Shown: piece after piece, positions 45,204-55,953 of the stretch
How positions within the stretch are numbered: the first letter of the stretch is position 1
Layout of the letters: each line of letters starts with the position of its first letter
From: Physcia stellaris
Lineage: Eukaryota > Ascomycota > Lecanoromycetes > Caliciales > Physciaceae
Direction of reading: 5' to 3'
Assembly (NCBI GenBank): GCA_018902385.1
Contig: JABSSW010000019.1
Location: 620,001 to 684,000, forward strand
DNA: 64,000 bases
The notes under the pieces: generated by a model
What the model was told of the DNA's origin: nothing
What the model saw: only the letters and a program-made list of their open reading frames with translations
Database searches by the model: none
Position numbers and translations under genes: made by a program

Positions 45204-48200
45204 TCAGTCTTCTGGTTCATCCTTGATAACTATCAGCTCTTCGTGGTCATCGCGCGTACCGTCAAGGTTGTCGACGACTACTCTCCTTTCTCCACCCGAT
45301 TCTCTCTTGACCTCAATAACTTCGACTCTGGCCCCCCTCGCTGGCCGTATCTCCTCTGCAGCCACAACGGTCTCAATCCCAGCAGGGGTCGACTCTTCCT
45401 CACCCATAGGTAGAGAATCAACATCTATTTCGCCCTCTCGTCCAAGAAGGCTCTTTAAGATGACCTCGCTCCCGGCTTTACTCATCACCATATTTTGTTC
45501 CTTGCAGCTTTCCCCATGCACACACTCTAAACAACCTTCCTGGCAATGGCACAGCCCCACTCTTTCGCACGCTCGGGCCAGGAGCAGATCGACGAATTCG
45601 AAAGCTTTCGTGGATATGCCGGAGCCGCCTGCACCACCCTTTGCATCATAGAAAGTAAGCCTTGCAGGACGTTTTCGCGAAGTTTCTTTCTTTGCGAACT
45701 CCTTCAACGCATTCTTGCATTCTGTTCGGACGTCCCCGGGCATGCTGATGACATACTGCGGCATAAGACTCAGCATCGCATGCTCAGCAGCATGTATAGC
45801 CCCAGCAACATTCAAGCGCCGACTGTTTAGTATTTCTAGTGCCGACTTCGGGACGTCGAGCCACATGCCTTTCGAAAGGATCTCGATCGGGGGTTATCGA
45901 CCTGGACGGCATCGAGAATACGTCGCTTCTTATCCACCTTGAAGAATCCGAAGACCACGGCACGGATCTTGATCGCACCAAAGAAAGCACGAGAGAGTGA
46001 GTCCGGAATCTTCCGAATGGCTTCAGTCTCTATTGGGTCGATGTCTGTATAATCGCGCTGCTGGGTGGTCCAGTCGACCTTGACAAGGCTAACCTTTGCA
46101 ATCCTTTGCTCGGGCGAGAATTCCTTGACCAGGTAAGTGTGGCCTTGATGAAGGAAAATACCGCCTTCATAAATGGTGAAGAATGCTCGGGATGGTTCAA
46201 CCTCCTCCAAGACGATGTTACGTCCATTTGTAATGTCAACTACAGCAAAGTGTCCGTCTTCTGTATCACGTATCGCCACACACTTGGAAGGATGAGGACG
46301 GAAGCGATCATTGCAATGATAGAAGCCTAAAGGATCTTTCACCATGCGTTCGTCAGCAATCTCAGGTAATTGCTTTCCGAAGTACGCCTTGTCCTCGTCT
46401 GGTCGTATAGGCATTTCAAATGCGGCACACTGTATATGGCCTTCCAGCACCAGCATATTCATAAGATCAACTTGTAATTCGCAGTTCGGTTTCGTGAATA
46501 TCTCGTCTGGATTGTCCATGTAATACTGATCTGTCGCGAAGCAATCTCCTACCAAGACTGAGAGTGAGTCTTTGTTTCTTCGGCCAGCCCGTCCGCTTTG
46601 CTGTCGGAGATTGGCAATGGTGTATGGGAAACCGACCGTAATCACGGCATCCAGCGACCCTATGTCCACCCCCAACTCTAAAGCATTGGTTGCTATGATA
46701 CCCATCAGCTTTCCCTCGAACATCTCCTTTTCGATCTTGCGCCGATCTTGCGGTGCGTAACCACCTCTATAACCCATGACGCGAGCAGCGACATCTGGTC
46801 TTTCCAGGCTTGCCGCTTCGTTGCGCACAGCTGTAATCAATACCTCACACTGTTTCCTGACTCTGCAAAACGCTATAACCCTGACGCCACGCAGTATGAG
46901 CTGACAGAACAGTCTGGCTGACTCAGCCATGGTATCCCCCCTGCCAGAAGTAGGGTCTTTGGGATCTTTGAATGGTGTGTTCCAACAGAGGAACTCCTTT
47001 CTTCCAGATGGTGATCCGTCAAAATCAGTGAGCTTGATCTTATCGACGCCGAAAATAGTTTTCATGTGCTCCTCTGGGTTCGCGACTGTAGCCGAGCAAG
47101 AGACGAACTTGACATGCCGATTGCCCACCGCAGCGCATATCCTGCGCAATCGTCTCATGATGAAAGCCACATGAGAACCAAAGAGACCATTGTAAACGTG
47201 AAGTTCATCCACCACTACGAATTTGAGATTTTGCAGGAATGTCCGCCACTTATCTTCCTGGGGTAGAATAGTAATATGTAGCATGTCTGGATTGGTGAAG
47301 ATGATTCTACCTTCTTCCCTGATCATGTTCCGGTCTCCCATAGGTGTATCACCGTCAAAAGTGTCTACTACGATGTCTTCCATGCCAGGCATGTACTTAA
47401 GCAATTCTTTCATGCTTCTTCTTTGGTCTTGCGCCAACGCCTTGGTAGGGAAAATATACATCCCTCGGCTTTTCGAATCTCGCTCGAGCTCATGTAACAT
47501 CGGCACTTGATATATCAATGATTTACCCGAGCTGGTTGAGGTGGAAACTATCACATTGTAGCCATCATGTAGATTATTGATGGCCTCTGCTTGGTGTGAG
47601 TAGACGTGGGTAATTCCTTTGGTATTGTAGAGCGCATTTACGAGGTTTTGAGAAAGCTGGAAATTGAGATCACCGTATATTGGTTCTTGTGGATCGAAGA
47701 CACGATGGCCGTCCGGCACAATCTGACCAGTATACCAATCCATGGTTTTGATTTCTGCAATGATCTTCGAGATAGAATCACGCTCTGAAGGTATAGCTGG
47801 CGGTGGCTTTGAGCCTATGGGAGCAGGAGTGGTACCTTTACTACCCGATGGTATGGGTATGTATGAACCCGCTGTTTCACACAAGAGTTCCACGGCGTCT
47901 TTGTCGTCCGCTGAACATTGATTCAGGAATGCATTGACCGCCGAGGTAAACTTAGCATTTCTCTTCTCAATTAATTTCATCATCTGCTTCTGGCTATAAA
48001 CTGGCATCTTCAAGTCTTCCTCTCTCAGCTTCCGAAAGGGCTTCGTTGGTTCTCCGGTCTTCGAATTTGTGACCTGCCTCTTGAGATCGCCATCAATGAA
48101 CTCAAACAACAATAATTCCCTGCTATCCGAATTCTTCCTTTCTGCAATCGACAGTCCCTCTTCCCTTGACAGATCCAGGGATCGAAAGTCCTTGGCTCTT

Positions 48201-48835
48201 CCACCCTTAATCCCATCTTCTTCGCCAAGGACGGCAACCTGCAAACTATCCTCATCAACATATGCGAAATTAATGGCTCGTGGCACTAGGGCCTTGATCT
48301 GAGAAACGTCTTCGATAGATAGCTCTCGCTTGATGTGGCCCTCAACTGCTTGTTTGATGGTATCAAAGGTGGTCGCCAGGTGCTTTCTGGTGCAGCAGAA
48401 TGTATAAACAAGATTCAGCGCTCGATGAGTTTGGCCGAGGCGAGTGAACCGCTCTGGCCAGGGTATAGTGGTCTCAACCATAGTGGAGGAGCTTCGGCGT
48501 AGCAGGGCAGGCTTCGGGCCTGTAGCAAATTTCGAAGTCAGCATTGCCAGACTGGGGTAAGCGTTGAGTTGTAAGATGTCTCTCTATGTCTTAGGTACAG
48601 CTCCTGAACAAATCTGGAAAAAGAAATGATTGCTCCGAAAAGACCTACCCGCAGTGGGAGCCCGGCGTGGCTTCTTGCCTCCATCTTGGACTTTTGTTGG
48701 AACAGTGCTGCTGTTGGAGACGTTTTCGCTCGAGGCGACCTCATTCTCTGAGCCTGCAAGAGGAGCTGTGACTGTCTTTCGTTTTCGTTTGCGGTCAAAT
48801 TGACTGTATACAGTAGCTCCTTGTAACTTAGCCAT
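45204..48835 (-). CDS. hrq1: RecQ4-like DNA helicase Hrq1, frame broken at 45889-45893
   Basis: 3'-5' DNA helicase of genome maintenance, nuclear. Exon 1 48835-48645 (63 codons plus 2 nt, KRKRK basic motif) joins at AG|T to exon 2, 48551-45204. The helicase core is complete: Q-motif region, Walker A STSTSSGKS, FPTKALAQDQ, DEVH-type VVVDELHVYNG, motif III SCSATVANP, and motifs IV-VI ending QQSGRAGRRNKDSL. After DAVQVDNP the frame slips at a C5 run (plus-strand GGGGG, 45889-45893); with one more C the reading continues PIEILSKGMWLDVPKSALEIL into the DUF1998 module with its cysteine set (CHCQEGCLECVHGESC). About 1,179 residues in total. The C-terminal 70 residues are acidic. The lesion is more likely an error than pseudogenisation, since both sides are well conserved. 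Confidence 0.9.
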
Positions 48836-49351
48836 GGTCAGAGCTGAGGTTCATCGGCCATGGCATTTGTGCTACATCATCCGCTGGTATTTGTTACTGA
48901 TGTCGAAGCCTAGGCCGAGTAAGATCTTTGAAGTGGTGATCCATCATTCGACGCGAAAATGACAATGTCAGAGCGATGACGCGCCGCGTGTTGGTAATTT
49001 TAGATGCTAGCACTCGTATCATATGATGACACGTTTCATACGAGACAGATTTCAATACAGCAATAATGGTCTCTTTTGAAATCGCAGTTTTCTAGTCCTT
49101 GCCCCCATCACTCGTGTACTTTACAATGCCCTACATGCTCTTGTGCCTCTTAGTCAGCCCTTTTTGACCTTCCATCCCGTGAGCGTGTCCAAGATGGAGT
49201 AAAACTTCTAACCCTACAGGCACACTCCGTCACTAGCATATTTCCCTGTAAAGGATCCTTCGTCAGTCAGACTCCTCCGTAGCCGTAGGTGTTGACGGTA
49301 AAGCTCAAATTTTTAGCTACTGTTCGTATCGAAGATCCCGCTCACTACACC
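48836..49351. other. Intergenic region
   Basis: 516 nt upstream of hrq1; nothing recognised. Confidence 0.3.
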
Positions 49352-51685
49352 CTAGAGAGCGTGAGTCGTGTCCTGACCGGTTGTGCTAGCGGCATCGACA
49401 GCATCAGCGTGTATGCTCATCTTTGAAAAAATAGCTTTCATATTGCGCATATCTTCGCCCTGTGGCTGAAGATGATGAGGACGGTCTTCTATAAATGATC
49501 GGATGCTGCGAACAATGGGAGGATAACCTTCATCATTAGGTAACCACCACTGGAGCAGCTCAGGTAAACCCCAGAGCTCGGCCATCTTTCTCCGAAAGGT
49601 TGGAGGATAGATGTAACTGCCAACACGTCAGCTTCGTTTAGCCTAGATTGGAGCTATACTTACCCCATTCCTTCGATTTTGGCTAGCTTTTGGCGACACC
49701 ACATAATATGTTTCTCGTCTTTCGGCAAATGAAGAACTGCTATTCCAATGGTACCATGTGTAGAGAGGAGAGCCCCTGGAGTACTTTCCGGCCAATACTC
49801 TATAGTCTCGAACTGGCGACATATCTCCAAAGCTAGGCTTTGCATTTCAGGGGGCGGTTCCTGTCGCAGTAGTAAGGCGGTTTGGTGCTTATGCATCAGC
49901 TCGACTCCGATCCAGTCCAACCTCATGAAATTAACGGACCATAGTTCTCCACGAAGCAGATCACCTGGCACGTATGGATCTACAATATCATCCAAATCTC
50001 GGTCTTGAGGTCTTTCAAAAGATTTCACGACGTATTTCTTTTCGGCCAGCAAGTCGCTCATTGGATTCATCCAGGTCTTGATCCGCTCCGCAATTGATTT
50101 GTTTGCTCGCATAAAGTCCGTCATAGATATTTCACCCCTTGGTAATTTAGCAAAAAGCATGGCAAGGTCTACGGCTATGAGGCGATGGCCCGCAACAGCC
50201 CCTTCAATTTTGTAGTCGATGTTTTCCGGAAATTTCAACACTTGGTTACGATAATAGCCGTGACTGGCGCAAAACCAGTCCCGACCAAGGACTGTTGAAT
50301 GGCCTGCCATCAATCCTGCAAAGAGATCAAGTCTTGAGTACCACGACAATATTCTTCTCCGTACTTCTGTTTCCATGATGGTTTCGGGTGAGTAGAGTTC
50401 TAGTAGTATACCGTAGGCTGCTTTCTGATGACCGAAAAGATTTGCCCAGTCGCCAAGATACTCCTGAGTCTCGTTAGCGACAGTGATAAGGGATGCGAAC
50501 GGTACCGGACCTCAAAGGTTGCAAGCTGTAATATGGTCAAAAGAGTCGCGTCAGTATGCTTCTGACGATCAGCCAAAGATCTTCGGAGCAGGGTGACCGA
50601 TTTATTATAATAGCCCAAGAAGTCCTGAATTTTGCCCTCATGATCTCTGAGAGTCTTGTGGAAGGCGGCAAATCCTATAACAGCGTAGAGCAAAGGATCA
50701 TATGTCAAAGCATGTTCAACCATGATAGTGTGAAGGAAATAAGTAGCGTCATGTTTGAAAAACCAGTAATGATAGGTAAGCTGTTGGTGAAAATCTAAAT
50801 GGGTTTGCAGATCCGAAGGCAAGTGTGACCATGGTACTGGTTCCTGTGAGGTTGTCGTTGACACGGAGGAGAACTTGTCAGATCTATTGAGTTCTGCAGC
50901 CATTGAAAGGGACGTCGATGGATTACCAGAGTCGTCTGTCGAGGGTGAAAGACTTTTTTCCTTTCCGTCAGCGATATTTTCGATGGATGGCACTACGTTC
51001 TTGAGCGACCGCAAACTTTGCTTTCGATTCACCTTTGTCGATCTTGCTCGGGATCGCCTCCGGCCGCCGGCAGCACGCTTCTGACTCTGCTCCGCGACTG
51101 GTGGTCTGTCCGGCTGCGTAGAACTAACATCCTGATCTTCATCTTCATATCCATCGGACGACGACTCATTCTGCTCCACCACTTCCCGGACTTGACCCAA
51201 TCTGGTGGTAACTTTCGTGTTTGGGCGAGGCTCCGGATAGACGCACTCTCTAGACCCTTTTTTGCATCCTGAGTGATTCAGCCTCTGTTCGTCTCTGGTG
51301 GCCAACAGCAGCCGCAAATTAATCACCTACGTTCGCATGTAGGGCGACCCTCGTCACACTAGAAAACTTGTGTGTTAGCACAGGGATGTTCCAAGGGGTA
51401 GCGGTAGAGAATCTAGAGCACCTTCACTCGGCGGCTGCGACAAGTATAACAACCGCTTCTAGTTCTCCGGTGCTTTACTTGTTCCTTGCCCGTAGTTGTG
51501 CGTGACGCTGCTTCACTAGCGCTCTTTGCCTGTGTTGGCGGCTGCTGCGTGTTCTCAGTCGTATACCAAGGATTGGGCTCAGTCGAAGAAATAATCTCTG
51601 CTTGGTTGGATTGACTAAAGGCATGTGGAGGTTGTCGTCCGTGATCGTTGTATTGTAGAGAATCGGATGGGAAATAATTACTCAT
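49352..51685 (-). CDS. Zn2Cys6 transcription factor
   Basis: Five exons (51685-51422, 51358-51331, 51268-50511, 50463-49664, 49616-49352) give 704 residues. The binuclear cluster C79-x2-C82-x6-C89-x6-C96-x2-C99-x6-C106 (HRRTRSGCYTCRSRRVKCDE...RCKKGSRECVYPEP) is complete only after splicing, because two introns cut it and a 28-nt exon carries its middle. Downstream are an acidic/serine-rich linker and a fungal-specific transcription factor-2-like domain from HLPSDLQTHLDFHQQLTYHYWFF to the WWLPNDEGYPP region. The targets are unknown. The HRRTRSGC(Y/F)TCRSRRVKCDE form is common in ascomycete regulators, so I give no gene name. The start at 51685 (MSNYFPSD) is the first ATG; the frame is open further upstream without ATG. 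Confidence 0.86.
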
Positions 51686-53990
51686 GCTGGCATGATTAAA
51701 GTAGGAAAAACCCAACCGTCCGACTGTACGCCCAGCGCTCAAGAGCTTGGGAAGGTGAAGAATGGAACTATGGCCCAACGCCAACCTTGAGCATGGAAGA
51801 TGAAGTAAAAAGGAAGTTAATTCGCCAAGGATTGTGATCTGTACTAGGAACTTCCCATATCAATCCATGGATCTGCCAGAGATCAGCGGTTCGAAGTTAG
51901 TAGCTATTAAGCTCTGAAGGCAAAGGGAACACACGCGCTCAGCGATTGACACGTGAAGAAAGGGAACGAAGTGCGTTGGAAGTGCCAGAGCGTGGCAGCA
52001 GCTCAGGAGGAATTATCCAAGGCCAGCGCTCTAGCGATGCAGAATAGAATCATTATTTGACCTCAGCTCTCACGAAACGGAAGGACTTGCAAACATGTAG
52101 GACGAAGAAATAAGACTGTGACTGGGAACCATACCTGTTTTCTAAAGTATATTGAAGCTGTCCGTTGCATCTGCTCGATAAAGGGCCGCAAAAGCTCTTC
52201 CGCGTTTGGTTTCCCTTATAATGAAATCAGCATTATCAGCAAGCGGCCAAGCAGAGGCCGGCAGTGGAAGAGTCGTAACGGATGAAAAAGTATAGATGTG
52301 CCTAGAGCAATACCCCACCAGATATTGCCATTTTACGCCGGTGGGTGAAAGGCACAGCATCACATCATGAGCGGTAGTGCTGATGCTACTGCATTTAACA
52401 AGGGGACTGCTCTGATTCATCATACACGCTACAGCCCTAAGGACGGCGAACCTCGTGCTTTTCCTTGCCGGCCGCAACGCTAGAGATAGCTTCCCAGTTG
52501 TTCCAGCGTTCCAAACTCGGAACATCCCAGTTCAGGAGTCGCGGAGACGGATGCTTTAGCACTAGTGCTGTGCTCCTGCTTCACTTAAAGTACTTGCACT
52601 GTTCGCACCAATCTCGCTGATCATTTTTCATCAACACGAATGGGATTCCCAAGGTGATTGAGATCGACATCGGAAAAACTGTGGAAGGCAGGCCTGAGGA
52701 TGCCATAGACTGGTGCCCAATCGGTCGGGGTCAGATTGACATCCGAGATGGTGTCAGTAGTGTGCATACACAATGCTTCACCGTACGCCGTACCCTTTGC
52801 CAGTCTCCGGATCGCTGACAAGAAAGAGTACCGCGAGGGTACCGAGGGAGCGAGGGTACTCCGTACATCCCTAGCGAGCCTAGGTAGTCGTAGCGTGTCA
52901 GTGCTTAACCTAACGCTCATTTGCGCATGCACATAGCGCCTGAAGATCACTTTAGAGTAGGTAGTGCACCACCACTAGTATCGACAACACCGGGGATCTT
53001 GTGAGCACGGAGGTGGTGGACTGGTGGTACGAGGTAAGGTATCTATAATAATAATCCATCACCACCATCGTTGTGGGACCTTCCGTCTGAACAGGCTCTC
53101 GCGGCCCTCCGGCAACCTCGTCCGGGAAAGCGTTCCTTCGCCGTCCCGGTCTCACGGCTAAAAGACGTGGAATACTTCCATTTGAACTGGTCCACCCACG
53201 AGTCACGACAAGGATGTTTCGCCTGCTTAGTACTTTGACAGCCTGGGCTGCATCATGCCGCACTAAAATTCACACAGCATGCATGATAGATCATAGCAGG
53301 GCCAACGATATGCCGAACATCATCTACGATCCTCGTACTCTGTTGCTGGCGCATTGTGATTAGATCGCCCTCGCACTCTTCGGTTCACACTTCAAGGAGA
53401 TAGGGATAGTCCATCTTCGTGAGATTGCCTTAACTGAGGGCACCCTTCTGGTTTTCATAAGAGGTCAATAGATCCTCGGCCCTAGAGGGTCCACAGGAGG
53501 GTACTGAGGAATCGTTTGGGAACTGGTTTCTGTGAAAAGCTCCAAGACCCCTGGTTCAAGCAAGCAAGGTAGGATGTGGTGCTCAATATCTCCATAAAAC
53601 TTCGTGGCTTGTTGTGCAGGCCACAATGTTGATCAGACTTGGTGTCGGCAATGTTACCGAACGGGGTGACGATCGTACATTGTTTGTTGTCAGTCAATCT
53701 CGTAGCAGTGTACGCCACAACAGCAGTTCGCTTATGATACTCATGCTACTTTCCTTCACTCCACGGCTGGATCAGACTCGTAAGTGCTTTCTTCACCACC
53801 TCATCTCCGGGGTCAGATGATACGAGTTGGAGACGAAGGATGCGTTGGCCCAAAGAGGGTTTCCTCAAGTGGTTGGATTCTGTTAATGCAATTGCAATAC
53901 GCCTTGCCTGTTCTTGAAACCGCGTCGGTCAAACTGGAGCATGCCGAATGGTATTTTGGTCCCGGATAACAGGGACTCGGATCTGACCGT
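51686..53990. other. Largest intergenic region, 2.3 kb
   Basis: I see no gene I can support. Open frames up to 127 codons (52142-52525, minus) lack domains and splice partners. A short repetitive patch with GAGGGTAC units lies at about 52826-52862. No transposon ends or RNA genes recognised. It contains the promoter of the Zn2Cys6 gene. Confidence 0.35.
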
Positions 53991-55163
53991 CTACAGGTCG
54001 TTAAGGTTCGGAAACTGTGAGACCGAACCTTGTTCCAATCTAGACACAGCTCCCAAAGCTTGCCTTGCCTTTGACTTGGCAGCCAGGAACCGCTCCCGGT
54101 GTGGGTATTCGACGGATCGTACAAGGTCTGCTTCCCATACTGCTACCATACCTCGCAACCTCCAGAGCGTTGCATGATCTGAATATGGTGGTGACACGAG
54201 AAGTTCATCCAGTCGAGCGTTGATCTCTGATATCTGCTCTAAGGCTTGTTCACGAATATCAGCAAAAATATCTTGTTCTTGTTTTTGATGAAGCTCTCCT
54301 CCATTGCCTTCTCTAGCAGCGGTGTATACCCTTTTTCCCTCCTCTTGCACGGTATAGATCCACAAACCGAACATAGCTGGATAAAATTCAACAGAGCTTA
54401 CATGAGTTGGCGCAGACTTTCGATATGGGTACTGTAAGACAAGTCGTTCATAGTAGTCCTTCGCTTTCTTAAAACCGTCACTCGTGAACAATGAACCCTT
54501 ACGGTGACCAGTCCAACAATCTGTGAGACTGATCGCTTCGACCGGTTCCTCTAGCTGCTCGTTCTGCTCTTCCGTTTGCTTAGTGGCTAGCTGTGAGTCA
54601 CGATACATCAGGATTTCAGCACCAAAACCCCAGATACCACCAGTCCTTGGATCCATAGAGTGGCCACCCAGGTCAGCCCTTAACAACATCCCCAATGCTC
54701 TTCCCGCACGTACACAATCGCCTTCTAGCATGCAGCGGTACAAGACAGCGGTAAGAACAGTCAGGTGCTGCCTACGTAACCCAGTGAATTGGCCTACATG
54801 CCCCGATGTTGTTGATGAATGCGAAGGCCTCCTTACTCCAGATGCTGTGAAGTCAGCCTTTGACCCATTTGCAGGACTATTCCTAGCCGGTATGGATGCT
54901 TTATGTGGAAAGTCAATGCCAGGCAGGTCCTCGTTGAGAGGCTGGCCAGCGACCTTGTACTGCGCAATTTGTGCAGACCCAAGTGCTGTACTTGTAAAAT
55001 CAGGTCTGGAATGGTTTATCTCGCCATCTAAAGGATGTTCAAGAGATGGCGATGGATCACACTGGTCTCTCTTACGTTTTTTACCAAGAAGATCATCACC
55101 GATCAGATGAGGGTTCTGGGGAGGTGACCGGAAGACTGGTGCAAACAAAGGAATGAAAGACAT
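53991..55163 (-). CDS. rrn11: RNA polymerase I initiation factor Rrn11-like protein
   Basis: Single exon, 390 residues. The reading matches the RNA_pol_I_TF/Rrn11 family: a basic N-terminus (KKRKRDQ), then the helical core HVGQFTGLRRQHLTVLTAVLYRCMLEGDCVRAGRALGMLLRADLGG, GGIWGFGAEIL, a second helical pair YYERLVLQYPYRK...SSVEFYPAMFGLWIYTVQEE and the C-terminal EARLDELLVSPPYSDHATLWRLRGMVAVW-like stretch. Rrn11 belongs to core factor, which recruits Pol I to rDNA, so it acts in the nucleolus. Length is typical of filamentous fungal members. Assigned by recalled motif pattern, with the LRRQHLxVLTAVLYRCMLEGD segment the strongest cue. Confidence 0.8.
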   Translation of the reverse strand: MSFIPLFAPVFRSPPQNPHLIGDDLLGKKRKRDQCDPSPSLEHPLDGEINHSRPDFTSTALGSAQIAQYKVAGQPLNEDLPGIDFPHKASIPARNSPANGSKADFTASGVRRPSHSSTTSGHVGQFTGLRRQHLTVLTAVLYRCMLEGDCVRAGRALGMLLRADLGGHSMDPRTGGIWGFGAEILMYRDSQLATKQTEEQNEQLEEPVEAISLTDCWTGHRKGSLFTSDGFKKAKDYYERLVLQYPYRKSAPTHVSSVEFYPAMFGLWIYTVQEEGKRVYTAAREGNGGELHQKQEQDIFADIREQALEQISEINARLDELLVSPPYSDHATLWRLRGMVAVWEADLVRSVEYPHRERFLAAKSKARQALGAVSRLEQGSVSQFPNLNDL

Positions 55164-55953
55164 GATAGCTTTAAGGATCGGGGATGTCTAAGTACGTCAA
55201 GACAAGTGAAGACATACCAGGGTTCAATCGAGTAACCAGGAGGGTATTCAGAGGAAGTACTTTAATGATAAACTTGAATCGAAGAAAGCAGGCTCAAACC
55301 CCTGGCCAGAGGCACATCAGGCGCAACGTGAGATTTCCCTGATACTTTGAGAGCACCAGTGTATGGATTGTCCTAATATCAGAGTGAAGTCTTACCCTTA
55401 AAAGAGCCAGGAGATAAGGTAAGGAGCCTGGAGCCTACATCATTCTGTAGCCGTGCTAGCGCCCTGAAAAGTGACGGGAATCCGCCAGCGTCACAGAGCA
55501 GAACGTATCAGGTACAACAACGCACACTCCACCATCATCAGCCTCACCTTTGCACCATCACTCAATTATTTCCCTCATCCTATCGCAGTATCACTTCATA
55601 TCACGCATCTGCCCAAGTCTACATCAACCAGGCAAGCCTACGTTTCCCATCCTCAGTAGCTGCTCCATCTAGAGCCAAGCCGAAACGTTCAGTCGAAACT
55701 GCCATCAAGGCAGAACTTTTGACATCTATCATGAACAGATAACCTTCATTCGACTGAGATTAGTAATCGCCTTGAAGACCAACGTACTTCGGCTACCATT
55801 CAAACTCTCTTAACGCTCTTCCCCAGACTACAGCAACCGATCATGCTACATAAAATGCATCGCTCTATCAACATGACTTAACACAAGCCAGAGCTACTCA
55901 GATCATCCACCAACGTTGCTCTAGCAAGTCTTAGGTAGTCTCAACCGTGGGAA
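55164..55953. other. Divergent intergenic region rrn11 - RING gene
   Basis: 790 nt with no supportable gene. The 250 nt before the RING start are C/A/T-rich with many CATC elements, consistent with a leader. Confidence 0.35.

Noticed and set aside
52142-52525. Minus-strand ORF of 127 codons in the 2.3-kb gap
   Set aside because: No motif, no splice signals and a composition unlike neighbouring coding regions.
52826-52862. GAGGGTAC-like repeated patch
   Set aside because: Too short and irregular to call a satellite or a mobile-element end.
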